Part shown: piece after piece, positions 51,397 to 58,669 of the stretch | Layout of the letters: each line of letters begins with the position of its first letter | Position numbering within the stretch: position 1 is the stretch's first letter | NCBI GenBank assembly: GCA_018240785.1 | Contig: JAFEFC010000018.1 | Coordinates: 1 to 64,000, forward strand | Source of the DNA: Pseudomonadota bacterium | Lineage (GTDB): Bacteria > Pseudomonadota > Gammaproteobacteria > Burkholderiales > Rhodocyclaceae | Direction of reading: 5' to 3' | Length of the DNA: 64,000 bases | Notes under the pieces: model-generated | What the model was told of the DNA's origin: nothing | What the model saw: only the letters and a program-made list of their open reading frames with translations | Database searches by the model: none | Program-made: the position numbers and the translations under genes

Positions 51397-52659
51397 TCAC
51401 TTGCTGGCGAGCAGGTTGCGCAGCCGCTCGATGTGCTGCCTGGCGACTTCTGGCGGCACAGGCTTGCCCTGCGGCTGGGATGGTGGCGGTGCTGGTGGTG
51501 GCGGCCGCTCGTTCGGCGCAACGGGCGCCGATGGCGCGTCCTTCTTGGCCCAGGCGTTGAACTCGCCATGGATGGCCCGCTGGATGATGCCGAACAGATA
51601 CCCTGCAGGATTGCGGATGCCATGGTTGCTGCATCGTGCAGCCCATTCGTCCAGCACGGCCTGCCTCAGCGCAGCATCGACCTGCTGTAGTGCCACCCTC
51701 GCACCTGTCTGCTGCTCTGCCTTCAGTTCCGCGAAGCGTTTGGGCCATTGCAGGTCGCCCAGCGCGCGCGCATGCGCTTGTGCCTGCGCGGTAGTACGTA
51801 CTTCATTAATACGACTACTACGTACTGTACGGGCCTGCTTCGGATTCCGAAGAGAGGCGTCTGGCGCGGGTTTCGACCCTGCTTCGGATTCCGAAGTGGG
51901 ATCGTCAGGATTCCGAAGAAGGCTCGTCGCCCCTTCTTCGGATTCGTGCGTGGCGTCCTCCTGTGGATAACTTTCGTGCGCCCCGACGCCCTGGCTGGCG
52001 AGGCGTTCGGCCAGGACTTGCAGCCTCGATGGCAGGGTGCGCCCGGCCAGCATCGGGTCTTCGCCGATTTCCTTGAGGGTGTGCAGGCCTACGATCTGCA
52101 CGGCTTTGGCCGAATGGCCGAGCGCTTGGCTGACGAGTTGCAGGTAGTCCGGGTCGAGCTGCATCGCTTCAAAGGGGGTCAGCGGCTCGTCGTGCAGGAC
52201 ATAGAGGTTGCCGAGGATGCGGCCGGTCTTGGCGTCGCGCCGTCGCCGCACCAGGCTCAGCCATCGAGTCAGCCGCAGCAGCGTCAGTGCTCGCGCCACG
52301 GTTTCGTGCGAGGCTTGCCCGGCGCAGGGCATCGACGCCAGCCAGGGCCGAAGCTGTTCATACGTCGGGAACGCCGTCACGCCATCGTCGTTGAGCATCA
52401 GCCGGAAGACCTGCCAGGCATTGCGCTCCAGCGGCGTCAGGCGGCGGTCGAGGAACAGCCGTCGCGGTACGGTCTCGTGCCGGTTGCCGCTGAACAGGAA
52501 GGCATCGCCAGACGCCGGACCAGTGGGCATCGCGACAGGTGTAGGTGTGGGCGGGGGCGCGTCGGCGTTGGGCTTGGGCACAAGGTCTTTCAGCGCAGCG
52601 TCGAACAGGTCTGCGAGTGCGATGGGGCCACGACGTGGTGCGGTGTCGTCCACGGCCAT
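51397..52659 (-). CDS. STY4528-family ICE replication protein
   Basis: 420 residues from ATG 52659. The N-terminal half (NRHETVPRRLFLDRRLTPLERNAWQVFRLML in part; LPSMPC.. ATVARALTLLRLTRWLSLVRRRRD) is a winged-helix DNA-binding region typical of Rep proteins. A low-complexity Ser/Glu/Asp-rich linker (~240-290) and a C-terminal Pro-rich part follow. STY4528-type proteins are thought to start ICE replication. The linker-coding DNA carries palindromic iterons and a DnaA box, as in many plasmid rep genes. Directly after DUF2857. Confidence 0.82.
   Translation of the reverse strand: MAVDDTAPRRGPIALADLFDAALKDLVPKPNADAPPPTPTPVAMPTGPASGDAFLFSGNRHETVPRRLFLDRRLTPLERNAWQVFRLMLNDDGVTAFPTYEQLRPWLASMPCAGQASHETVARALTLLRLTRWLSLVRRRRDAKTGRILGNLYVLHDEPLTPFEAMQLDPDYLQLVSQALGHSAKAVQIVGLHTLKEIGEDPMLAGRTLPSRLQVLAERLASQGVGAHESYPQEDATHESEEGATSLLRNPDDPTSESEAGSKPAPDASLRNPKQARTVRSSRINEVRTTAQAQAHARALGDLQWPKRFAELKAEQQTGARVALQQVDAALRQAVLDEWAARCSNHGIRNPAGYLFGIIQRAIHGEFNAWAKKDAPSAPVAPNERPPPPAPPPSQPQGKPVPPEVARQHIERLRNLLASK
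51791..51970. other. Candidate replication origin inside the STY4528 gene
   Basis: Two perfect CTTCGGATTCCGAAG palindromes (51838-51852, 51882-51896), two half copies (51908-51918, 51934-51943), an AT-rich TACGTAC-containing repeat at 51791-51830, and a perfect DnaA box TGTGGATAA (51962-51970, reverse complement of TTATCCACA). The coded protein here is a disordered linker, so the DNA can be under its own constraint. Confidence 0.5.
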
Positions 52660-52661
52660 GG

Positions 52662-53222
52662 TTAACCCAATCCTTGATCGACCCAGCTCTTGATCGAAGC
52701 CCAGACCACCGACAGAGGCAGCGACATGCCTTCGGCGAGGTCCATGGCGGCATCGAGGATGGAGGTTTCGTCTTCGAGATCGACGTTCCTGCTGCTGGTC
52801 ACGGCCTTCCATTGCCGCCACAGCTCCGTGTCCTGCTTCTCGTCCAGCACGGGATGGCGACCCTTGCGCTTGGGCAGGCCGAGGATTTCGCGGCGAAGCG
52901 CCACTTCCTGGTGGGTCAGGCCGTAGAAGCGGCTGACCATTTCGGTGCTCGCGCCGAGGCGCAGCATGCGATCGACCGTGGCGATCTCCTTCTCCACATC
53001 CTGCGCCTGCCTGAGCAGACGCCGGAGCACTTCGCGGTTGACCGTCACCGAGCACCACGAGACGTTGGCGTTGGCCAGCACGCTGATCAGCGCGGGATGC
53101 TTGAGGGCGTCCAGCTCTTCCTCGCCAAACCCCATCAGCTTGCAGCGGCGCAGTTGCCCATTGCGCAGGTCATAGAGGGCCTGGGCGATGACGGCCTGGT
53201 TGAGTGGGTGTGGTGCGGACAT
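52662..53222 (-). CDS. DUF2857 family protein
   Basis: 186 residues. A helical protein (LNQAVIAQALYDLRNGQLRRCKLMGFGEEELDAL in part; REVLRRLLRQAQDVEKEI; MVSRFYGLTHQEVALRRE, an HTH-like region). DUF2857 is restricted to ICEs, adjacent to ParB, and possibly DNA-binding. Two bp from STY4528, so translated together. Confidence 0.84.
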   Translation of the reverse strand: MSAPHPLNQAVIAQALYDLRNGQLRRCKLMGFGEEELDALKHPALISVLANANVSWCSVTVNREVLRRLLRQAQDVEKEIATVDRMLRLGASTEMVSRFYGLTHQEVALRREILGLPKRKGRHPVLDEKQDTELWRQWKAVTSSRNVDLEDETSILDAAMDLAEGMSLPLSVVWASIKSWVDQGLG

Positions 53223-53237
53223 GCTGGTCTCCCTCGG

Positions 53238-54875
53238 TCACGTTCCAGGGTCCGCAGCGCCGGCGTCCAGGTCGAGCAGACGGCGGGCCAGCCGCAGCAG
53301 CCGGAACAGCTTGACCAGTGCGGTGTCGCTCAGTCGCCGGGTTGCGTCGCCTTGTCCGTGCAGCAACGCCGACAGGTCGATGACGAATTGCCTGTTATCC
53401 AAGCCGACGTCGGCGGGCTGCTGACCGGCCATGCATGCCAGCAGCGCCAGGACGGCACGGCCCAGCGGCTCCAGGTCTTGGGCGTGGGCACGGCAGGCGA
53501 AACCGATGCCGTCTGGACGGTCATCGATGCACTCGTCCAGGCGAGCCTCGCCCGCGATCTCGCGGGCGAACTGCGCGACGTGGATGCGCAGGCGCTCGGG
53601 CGTGTCCAGGCTCGCGTCGATGTGCCAGACGTCGGAAATCGGGTAGAGACCGCCTGCTTGGACGGGAATGGACTGCAAGACGTTGGCCGAGAAATCGGGC
53701 AGCGCATCCCCCAGCTCGTCGGCGACCATCCGCTGAATGGATTGCAGCCGCTCCGTCGTCGGTGCAGGCGAAACGATGTGCCCCTGCAGCCGATCACCAG
53801 GAGCAGCCATGGGGCTTCCTGCGGGTGAGCCGTCCGACCCTGAGCCGCCCTCGCGCTCGCGCGACCCAGGTGTGGTTGCCGGCGTCGGGGCCGATGGGGC
53901 CGGCGCCGCGGGCGGGCGTGCCATGGTGTCAGGCTCAGGCAGCGTGGGGGGTGCCGTTGGTGGGGTCGGATCGCTGACCAGGGCGCGATGGCGGCTTTCG
54001 GATTCGGTGAGGTCGAGCGCCAGTACGTCGTAGTCGATGCCGAGCAGTTCGGACATTTGGCCGATCAGCTCGTCCTGCACGCGCTGGGGGGCGAACTCGT
54101 CGGCCTGCGTGTCGAACTGCGACAGCACCTCCTGAAAGAAGTCATCGAAGTCCTGTACCAGTAGTGTGCGGCCTTTGGCGTAGCGCTCCCACGCGAGCAT
54201 GCAGGCCTTGCGCATGACCGACAGGCGTTCGACCTGGTGGCGGCCGAGCCCGCCATAGAGCACGGTCGGGATCGCCGGCAGGAGGTAGCGCACCGCGTCG
54301 TTCATCCGGCTGATGTGCGACTGCTGGACCGGGAAACCATCGGCGGCGAGGCGGCGTGCCAGTTCGGACTGGCTCAGGGCGGCGCCGCTTTCCTGCTCGT
54401 AGAACTCGCGCGCCTTCTCGACGCCGAGGGCGCGCTCGATGAACGTCAGGCCTCCACGCAATTCGTTCTCGGCCAGGTGGCCGGTCAGCATGACGACTTC
54501 GCCGCGGCTGGGCCACGGCCGGAACAGGCACGATATGCGAAAGAACCGCTCGTCCTTGGTCTCCGACCACAGTTCGCGCAGGATCGCCAGGCGCGTGTTG
54601 CCGCCGTTGCGAATGATGTAGTGGTCCTCGCCCGGGCGCCGGGTGATCGCCGGGGCTGCGTCCAGGCCGCGCTCGCGGATGGACGCCTTGATGTCCTCGT
54701 AGGCCGGGTTGCGCTTCTTCCTGGGATCGTGGTCGTAGGGGCGCAACTGGTCCAGGGTCACGACCATGGGCGTGTCGGCGATCGGGTCGCTCAAGGCCGA
54801 GGTGGACGGGCCGCTGCGCTCGAACCCGGCCGCGAGCAGCTTGCCGGCCATCTGCTGGGAGGTCATTTCAGCCAT
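53238..54875 (-). CDS. parB: ParB-family protein, PFGI-1 ICE class (TIGR03764)
   Basis: 545 residues. N-terminal ParB/Srx domain (LRPYDHDPRKKRNPAYEDIKASIRERG in part; IRNGGNTRLAILREL, ~90-110), followed by a KorB-like HTH (LSQSELARRLAADGFPVQQSHIS, ~160-185). A Pro/Ala/Thr linker (~315-380) leads to an ICE-specific C-terminal domain. It likely forms a partition or nucleoprotein complex with ParA, or binds oriT/origin sites. Its start overlaps the shi stop by 8 bp. Confidence 0.9.
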   Translation of the reverse strand: MAEMTSQQMAGKLLAAGFERSGPSTSALSDPIADTPMVVTLDQLRPYDHDPRKKRNPAYEDIKASIRERGLDAAPAITRRPGEDHYIIRNGGNTRLAILRELWSETKDERFFRISCLFRPWPSRGEVVMLTGHLAENELRGGLTFIERALGVEKAREFYEQESGAALSQSELARRLAADGFPVQQSHISRMNDAVRYLLPAIPTVLYGGLGRHQVERLSVMRKACMLAWERYAKGRTLLVQDFDDFFQEVLSQFDTQADEFAPQRVQDELIGQMSELLGIDYDVLALDLTESESRHRALVSDPTPPTAPPTLPEPDTMARPPAAPAPSAPTPATTPGSREREGGSGSDGSPAGSPMAAPGDRLQGHIVSPAPTTERLQSIQRMVADELGDALPDFSANVLQSIPVQAGGLYPISDVWHIDASLDTPERLRIHVAQFAREIAGEARLDECIDDRPDGIGFACRAHAQDLEPLGRAVLALLACMAGQQPADVGLDNRQFVIDLSALLHGQGDATRRLSDTALVKLFRLLRLARRLLDLDAGAADPGT

Positions 54876-55116
54876 GGCGGCCTCCCTGCACTGGGGACCG
54901 GGCCTCGCGCTCGGCGCGGCGGATCTGCGCGCGGGCGTTGAGGGCGGCCCGGTGGTCACTGGCCGTCGAACTGGTGTAGATCGCGGCGCAGCCGGCCTTG
55001 GTGAATTTGAGGTGGCCGCCCGGCGTGCGCTTGACGTGCCAGCCCTCGCCGACGGCGAATTCGATCAGGGCGCGCAGCCGCTTATGGCCTCGGGCCAGTT
55101 CATGTGCGCTCGCCAT
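54868..55116 (-). CDS. shi: Shi, small growth-arrest protein
   Basis: 82 residues, basic (MASAHELARGHKRLRALIEFAVGEGWHVKRTPGGHLKFTK in part). GGHLKFTKAG resembles the HicA-type double-stranded RNA-binding fold of toxins. In ICEclc, parA and shi together stop division of transfer-competent cells. It overlaps parA by 17 bp, as there. Assignment rests on position and size more than sequence. Confidence 0.75.
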   Translation of the reverse strand: MASAHELARGHKRLRALIEFAVGEGWHVKRTPGGHLKFTKAGCAAIYTSSTASDHRAALNARAQIRRAEREARSPVQGGRHG

Positions 55117-55975
55117 GGGGCCTCCCGGTATCCAGAGGAAATGGCGGGCGGCCGGACACCGTGGCAAATCGGTGCTGCCATTGCGGGAACAGTTCGCCGG
55201 CGAGGCCGCGGATGGTGTCGAGCGCGGCGGGGGCGACTCTGCCCGGTGGCTGGCGGTATTCGACCCGATGCACTGGCAGGCCGCGCGTCGCGGCGCGCGG
55301 ATAGGCTTCGATGGCCGGCACGTCGGTGGTCAGCACGCGGATGCCGGCGTGGTCCTGGAACAGGTCGCGCAAGGCCTGTTGGATCAGCCGGGCGTTCGCC
55401 GACACCGGGTGGACCCTGTTGATGAGCAGATGCAGCGGCGGCGGCTCAATGCCCAGGTGCCGGTACGGAGCGATGTCCTCCAGCAACTGCATGGTGCCGC
55501 GCCGCAGTTCGCGGGCGGCGAGGATTTCCGGGGTCACGGGTGACAGCGCGAGATCGGAAGCGAGCACCGCCATCTCCAGCGTCACCGAACGCGCGCCCTG
55601 GGTGTCGATCAGCACCAGGTCGTAGAGAGGAGCCAGCATGGGCAGCAGGTGCCGCAGCCGCAGGCGCCCATCCGGCGCGTGCAGCAACAAGGTGCTCAGC
55701 TCGCCCCGGTGGTCGTTGGACAGCACCAGGTCCAGACCCGTAATGATCGTGCGGGACACGAGCTGGCCGAGGTCGCGCTCGTTGAAGGCCAGCAGCTCAT
55801 AGATGCCACCAGGCGCACGGTGTCCCAGTTCGTAGTAGGACGACAAGGTGGGCTGCACGTCGAGATCGAGCAGCAGCACGCGCAGCCCCGCGTCGGCGAC
55901 GAGCCCGCCCAGGTTCGCGGCAGTGGTGGTCTTGCCGACGCCACCTTTCGTTGAAATGATGGATACAACCTGCAT
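55100..55975 (-). CDS. parA: ParA ATPase of the ICE
   Basis: 291 residues with deviant Walker [15 protein letters not shown] (~8-21), switch IIa LVLIDTQGARSVT (~130) and switch region LLINRVHP. Cytoplasmic ParA/MinD-type ATPase. In ICEclc it works with Shi in growth arrest, and may partition the replicated ICE. Starts 42 bp after AlpA. Confidence 0.92.
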   Translation of the reverse strand: MQVVSIISTKGGVGKTTTAANLGGLVADAGLRVLLLDLDVQPTLSSYYELGHRAPGGIYELLAFNERDLGQLVSRTIITGLDLVLSNDHRGELSTLLLHAPDGRLRLRHLLPMLAPLYDLVLIDTQGARSVTLEMAVLASDLALSPVTPEILAARELRRGTMQLLEDIAPYRHLGIEPPPLHLLINRVHPVSANARLIQQALRDLFQDHAGIRVLTTDVPAIEAYPRAATRGLPVHRVEYRQPPGRVAPAALDTIRGLAGELFPQWQHRFATVSGRPPFPLDTGRPHGERT

Positions 55976-56017
55976 GGCGTTCTCCGTGTGAGGATGGAAG
56001 GTCCGCGGGAGAATGGG

Positions 56018-56230
56018 TCAGGCCCGGTTGTTGACGCGCTCGGCGATCCACTGATCGATTTCGATGGAATCCCAGCCGACGGCGCGCACACCCAGGCGCA
56101 GCGCCTTGGGGAACTTGCCCGCGCGCATCAGGTTGTAGAGGTGGGCGCGCTTGAAGCCGGACTTCGATTCGACTTCTTCCAAGCGCAGGATGCGGCGCTC
56201 GTTGGGCGGCAGAACAGGTGTTTGCGACAT
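56018..56230 (-). CDS. alpA: AlpA-type MerR-like regulator
   Basis: 70 residues (MSQTPVLPPNERRILRLEEVESKSGFKRAHLY in part; WDSIEIDQWIAERVN). A minimal winged-helix regulator of the AlpA family, controlling excision and maintenance genes in prophages and ICEs. ATG 56230, with AGGAG 8 bp upstream, is preferred over a GTG at 56239. First gene of the par operon. Confidence 0.88.
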   Translation of the reverse strand: MSQTPVLPPNERRILRLEEVESKSGFKRAHLYNLMRAGKFPKALRLGVRAVGWDSIEIDQWIAERVNNRA

Positions 56231-56274
56231 GGTGGTCACTCCTGAACGCTCAGTGGCGTTTGTTGGCGTGACCT

Positions 56275-56317
56275 CTATTCAATAGACATGGCTACGGAAA
56301 GACATTGCAAATGCAAT
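56275..56317 (-). promoter_or_regulatory. Palindromes in the alpA-par promoter region
   Basis: CTATT-C-AATAG (56275-56285) and ATTGCA-AA-TGCAAT (56304-56317), 18 bp apart, in an AT-rich patch upstream of alpA in otherwise GC-rich DNA. Likely operator and promoter of the operon. Confidence 0.45.
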
Positions 56318-56348
56318 CTCCGCGACTGCACATACAAGCTGGCAATCC

Positions 56349-57095
56349 TCAGAGGGTGGCGCTATGCAGCCGGCGTCTGGCCGTGGCGAACTTGCCGTTC
56401 AACGTCCGCTCGGCGATCCCCATGACGCCGTGGTGATGGGCGACCAATGCGCTTACGACAGCCTCTTGCGTTTTGAAGCTGGAGTACGGTGTGCCCGAGG
56501 GCGATTGGCCGAGCATCAGCTCCAATATGCCGCCGATGATGTTCAGGTAGGTGGCTTCGGCCCGATCACTGATTGGGTACTGCGCGCAGGCCGGGATGAT
56601 TTTGGACTGTTTGAGCAGTGCGTCGTGCTTGTCTTGCAGCTCGCGGAGTTGGCGCTTGGACTGCTCCAGGGCAGATTTGAGGGCCAAGCGCTCGACCAGC
56701 ATGGCCTGCCCGGTTTCCAGAGAGATGGAGGGATGGGCGATGCGCTCGCTGCGCGAGAAGAGAAAGCCGGGGCGCTGTTCGGGGTAGTGCTGGCGCATCC
56801 AACGCTTCAGATCGACGTGACGGACAGTGAGATCAGGGGAGTCGATCAGCGCGGTGTCGTGCGTCGTGATGCCGTTCCTCCCGAAAGGAAGTTCCGCATT
56901 GAGGATGCCATCGTAGATGCGTTCGGTATACAGCCTCAGCTCACCCCAACGTGGGCAATCCAACGACTGTGGCAGGTTCCTTGACGACGAGACCGAAGTG
57001 AGGATGACATGCTCAAACCGCAGAAGCCCAGCCCACCGGAGGGAGGCTTCGATCGGACGATAGAACACCTTCGATGCTGGTGCATTGTGGTTCAT
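56349..57095 (-). CDS. ICE right-end hypothetical, 248 aa
   Basis: Moderately lower GC than its neighbours. MNHNAPASKVFYRPIEASLRWAGLL in part at the start; a coiled coil ~130-170 (LALKSALEQSKRQLRELQDKHDALL); and a C-terminal LNIIGGILELMLGQSPSGTPYSSFKTQEAVVSALVAHHHG in part, a region seen at the end of many ICE/plasmid hypothetical proteins, apparently DNA-interacting (TLNGKFATARRRL). ATG 57095 with AAGGAG upstream. It is separated from alpA by ~118 bp. Confidence 0.7.
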   Translation of the reverse strand: MNHNAPASKVFYRPIEASLRWAGLLRFEHVILTSVSSSRNLPQSLDCPRWGELRLYTERIYDGILNAELPFGRNGITTHDTALIDSPDLTVRHVDLKRWMRQHYPEQRPGFLFSRSERIAHPSISLETGQAMLVERLALKSALEQSKRQLRELQDKHDALLKQSKIIPACAQYPISDRAEATYLNIIGGILELMLGQSPSGTPYSSFKTQEAVVSALVAHHHGVMGIAERTLNGKFATARRRLHSATL

Positions 57096-57649
57096 GCTCC
57101 CATCTCCTTCCAGGAGAACTACATGGCCGACTCCTTTGGCGCCAACCTCATGGCCGGGCAGTTGTCTGTGGATGAAGCGAGTCCCGAGTCTCGCTTCTTC
57201 ATGAGCCCTGAGCACTTTTCAGTAGCTCAAGTCAGTGGTAGCCGCCATGTGCTCAATGTGTAAGAATCCGTGAGTGGTAGGTTGATCGGTCCTGTCGCTG
57301 ATCAACACGAAGAATGGCGCTCACACTGGCAGCGTCATGCGTTACCGCAATCTCATCAAGAGCAATTTGTCATGGTGTGATACCCCTGCGGTTTCACAGG
57401 GCGCAATAGGCGCGCAGTGGCTTCTAGATGCCAAGGCAGGCGTACTGATCCCGAGCCTGTCATGCGTTCCCAGGTATCCTGATATACCGATAAAGAATCG
57501 CGCATCCAGTCCCAGTGACAAGCGTATGGGTTCTTCCCGCGCAACTTGCGCAGACGGGTATGGGTGGTCGCTTCTGCAGCGAGCCGGTGTGCCGAACAGC
57601 TCAGGCACGGCGAGAGCCATGCAGTCCAACCTTGGTCGCCGGGAGGCGC
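57096..57649. other. Gene-poor stretch before the IS66 remnant
   Basis: No gene supported on either strand. The last part (from about 57600) may be further decayed IS66 sequence: an NLGRREALT stretch resembles the transposase in another frame. Otherwise nothing recognised. Confidence 0.5.
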
Positions 57650-57884
57650 TAACGACGACAGGCGTCTGCCGCCAGACAACAACCGCGTCGAGAGGCAAAT
57701 TCGTCCAGTGGCACTTCAAAGGGCGAACCAGTTGTTCGTCGGTAGCTTGCGTGCCGGTCAGCGCGCTGTTTCGGTGATGAGCCTGGTGCGCTCGGCTCGG
57801 CCCAACGGGCATGACCTCTATGCGGACTTGCGTGACGTGCTCGAATGCCTTTCGACGCAGCTAGCCAAGCATATGGAAAGGTGA
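57650..57884 (+). pseudogene. IS66-family transposase, C-terminal remnant
   Basis: Only the last ~78 residues are readable (NDDRRLPPDNNRVERQIRP in part, LFVGSLRAGQRAVSVMSLVRSARPNGHDLYADL in part, ending TQLAKHMER), matching the end of IS66 transposases. The catalytic core is missing upstream and the frame shifts at about 57650. No inverted repeats seen. A decayed insertion near the ICE tip. Confidence 0.78.
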
Positions 57885-57989
57885 TCATTGGTGAGTTCGA
57901 GACCACCGTAGCCGGCGATGAACGAGGTGTGGGGACGATGCGCTGAGGAGGTGTCCTTGGACCTTACTGGAAGTTTCTGGACGAACTTG

Positions 57990-58018
57990 TTGCCGAGGGT
58001 GAAAAATGAGGCTACAAT
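57990..58018 (+). promoter_or_regulatory. Outward promoter at the ICE right end (Pcirc-like)
   Basis: TTGCCG (57990-57995), 17 bp, TACAAT (58013-58018), reading across attR into host tRNA-Cys. In ICEclc, a constitutive promoter Pcirc in this place drives the integrase only in the circular form. A TCTTCGCT/AGCGAAGA stem (58024-58048) lies in the new transcript. Confidence 0.6.
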
Positions 58019-58086
58019 TAAGGTCTTCGCTAGTCAAGCCAGCGAAGAAAGTGATTGGGAAACAACGGCTTACGGTCTTAGTAAAC

Positions 58087-58104
58087 GTCTCGTTTCCCGC
58101 TCCA
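58087..58104 (+). other. attR, 18-bp tRNA-Gly 3'-end repeat
   Basis: GTCTCGTTTCCCGCTCCA, the ICEclc att core. The intact tRNA-Gly genes downstream end in GACTCG... instead of GTCTCG..., a one-base difference at position 2 of the core. ICE DNA is to the left. Confidence 0.9.
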
Positions 58105-58177
58105 CTGTCTTCCGGGGCGAGCGTCAGGCTCGTTCCATCGGCAAGCCGGATTCACCGGCTGCCGGCAAGCAGTTCAT

Positions 58178-58251
58178 GGCGCGATGGCAGAGTGGTTATG
58201 CAGCGGCCTGCAAAGCCGTGTACCCCGGTTCGATTCCGAGTCGCGCCTCCA
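58178..58251 (+). tRNA. tRNA-Cys (GCA)
   Basis: 74 nt with encoded CCA. Acceptor stem GGCGCGA/TCGCGCC, anticodon GCA in GCCTGCAAAGCC, TTCGATT loop. It was the downstream neighbour of the tRNA-Gly that received the ICE, and now follows attR by 73 bp. Confidence 0.95.
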
Positions 58252-58260
58252 GCATAAAAG

Positions 58261-58294
58261 GATAAAGCCCGCTGCGAGCGGGCTTTATCTTTTT
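58261..58294 (+). terminator. Terminator after tRNA-Cys
   Basis: GATAAAGCCCGC/GCGGGCTTTATC stem with a 5-nt loop, followed by TTTTT. Ends the tRNA operon split by the ICE. Confidence 0.9.
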
Positions 58295-58362
58295 CTGGTT
58301 TTCCCCGCGGGGAGGCGTAGCGTGCGGTTCGTGGCGGTTTGCCGCTTTTCGAGGTGAAATCG

Positions 58363-58390
58363 TTGACAGCGTAACGAGATCGGCTAAAAT
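58363..58390 (+). promoter_or_regulatory. Promoter of the tandem tRNA-Gly genes
   Basis: TTGACA (58363-58368), 16 bp, TAAAAT (58385-58390), 17 bp before the first tRNA-Gly. GC-rich discriminator (GCCGGC) typical of stable RNA promoters. Confidence 0.85.
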
Positions 58391-58406
58391 GCCGGCTCTT
58401 TCCCGA

Positions 58407-58482
58407 GCGGGAATAGCTCAGTTGGTAGAGCGCAACCTTGCCAAGGTTGAGGTCGCGAGTTCGAGACTCGTTTCCCGCTCCA
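58407..58482 (+). tRNA. tRNA-Gly (GCC), copy 1
   Basis: 76 nt with encoded CCA. GCGGGAA/TTCCCGC acceptor, anticodon GCC in CCTTGCCAAGG. Its 3' end (GACTCGTTTCCCGCTCCA) is another potential ICE attachment site. Confidence 0.96.
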
Positions 58483-58532
58483 AGGTTTTCGTGCAGGATG
58501 AGCCTGGTATTTCATCCGGCCAGCGGTACAAC

Positions 58533-58608
58533 GCGGGAATAGCTCAGTTGGTAGAGCGCAACCTTGCCAAGGTTGAGGTCGCGAGTTCGAGACTCGTTTC
58601 CCGCTCCA
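58533..58608 (+). tRNA. tRNA-Gly (GCC), copy 2
   Basis: Identical to copy 1 over all 76 nt and 50 bp downstream of it, same transcript. Confidence 0.96.
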
Positions 58609-58612
58609 GCAT

Positions 58613-58656
58613 CCGAAGCCGGATGAGTGCAAAGCGCTCATCCGGCTTCGTGCTTT
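58613..58656 (+). terminator. Terminator of the tRNA-Gly pair
   Basis: CGAAGCCGGATGAG/CTCATCCGGCTTCG stem with an 8-nt loop, followed by TGCTTTT. Confidence 0.85.
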
Positions 58657-58669
58657 TGGGGTCAAGCCC

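Noticed and set aside
51838-51943. Repeated CTTCGGATTCCGAAG units as a possible CRISPR array
   Set aside because: Units are palindromes of 15 bp with irregular short spacing, inside a coding frame, and no cas genes are present; an origin-like or binding-site role fits better.
58024-58048. TCTTCGCT/AGCGAAGA stem near attR as a terminator
   Set aside because: No U-tract follows, and the promoter just before it would be pointless; an integrase arm site or leader hairpin is more likely but unproven.
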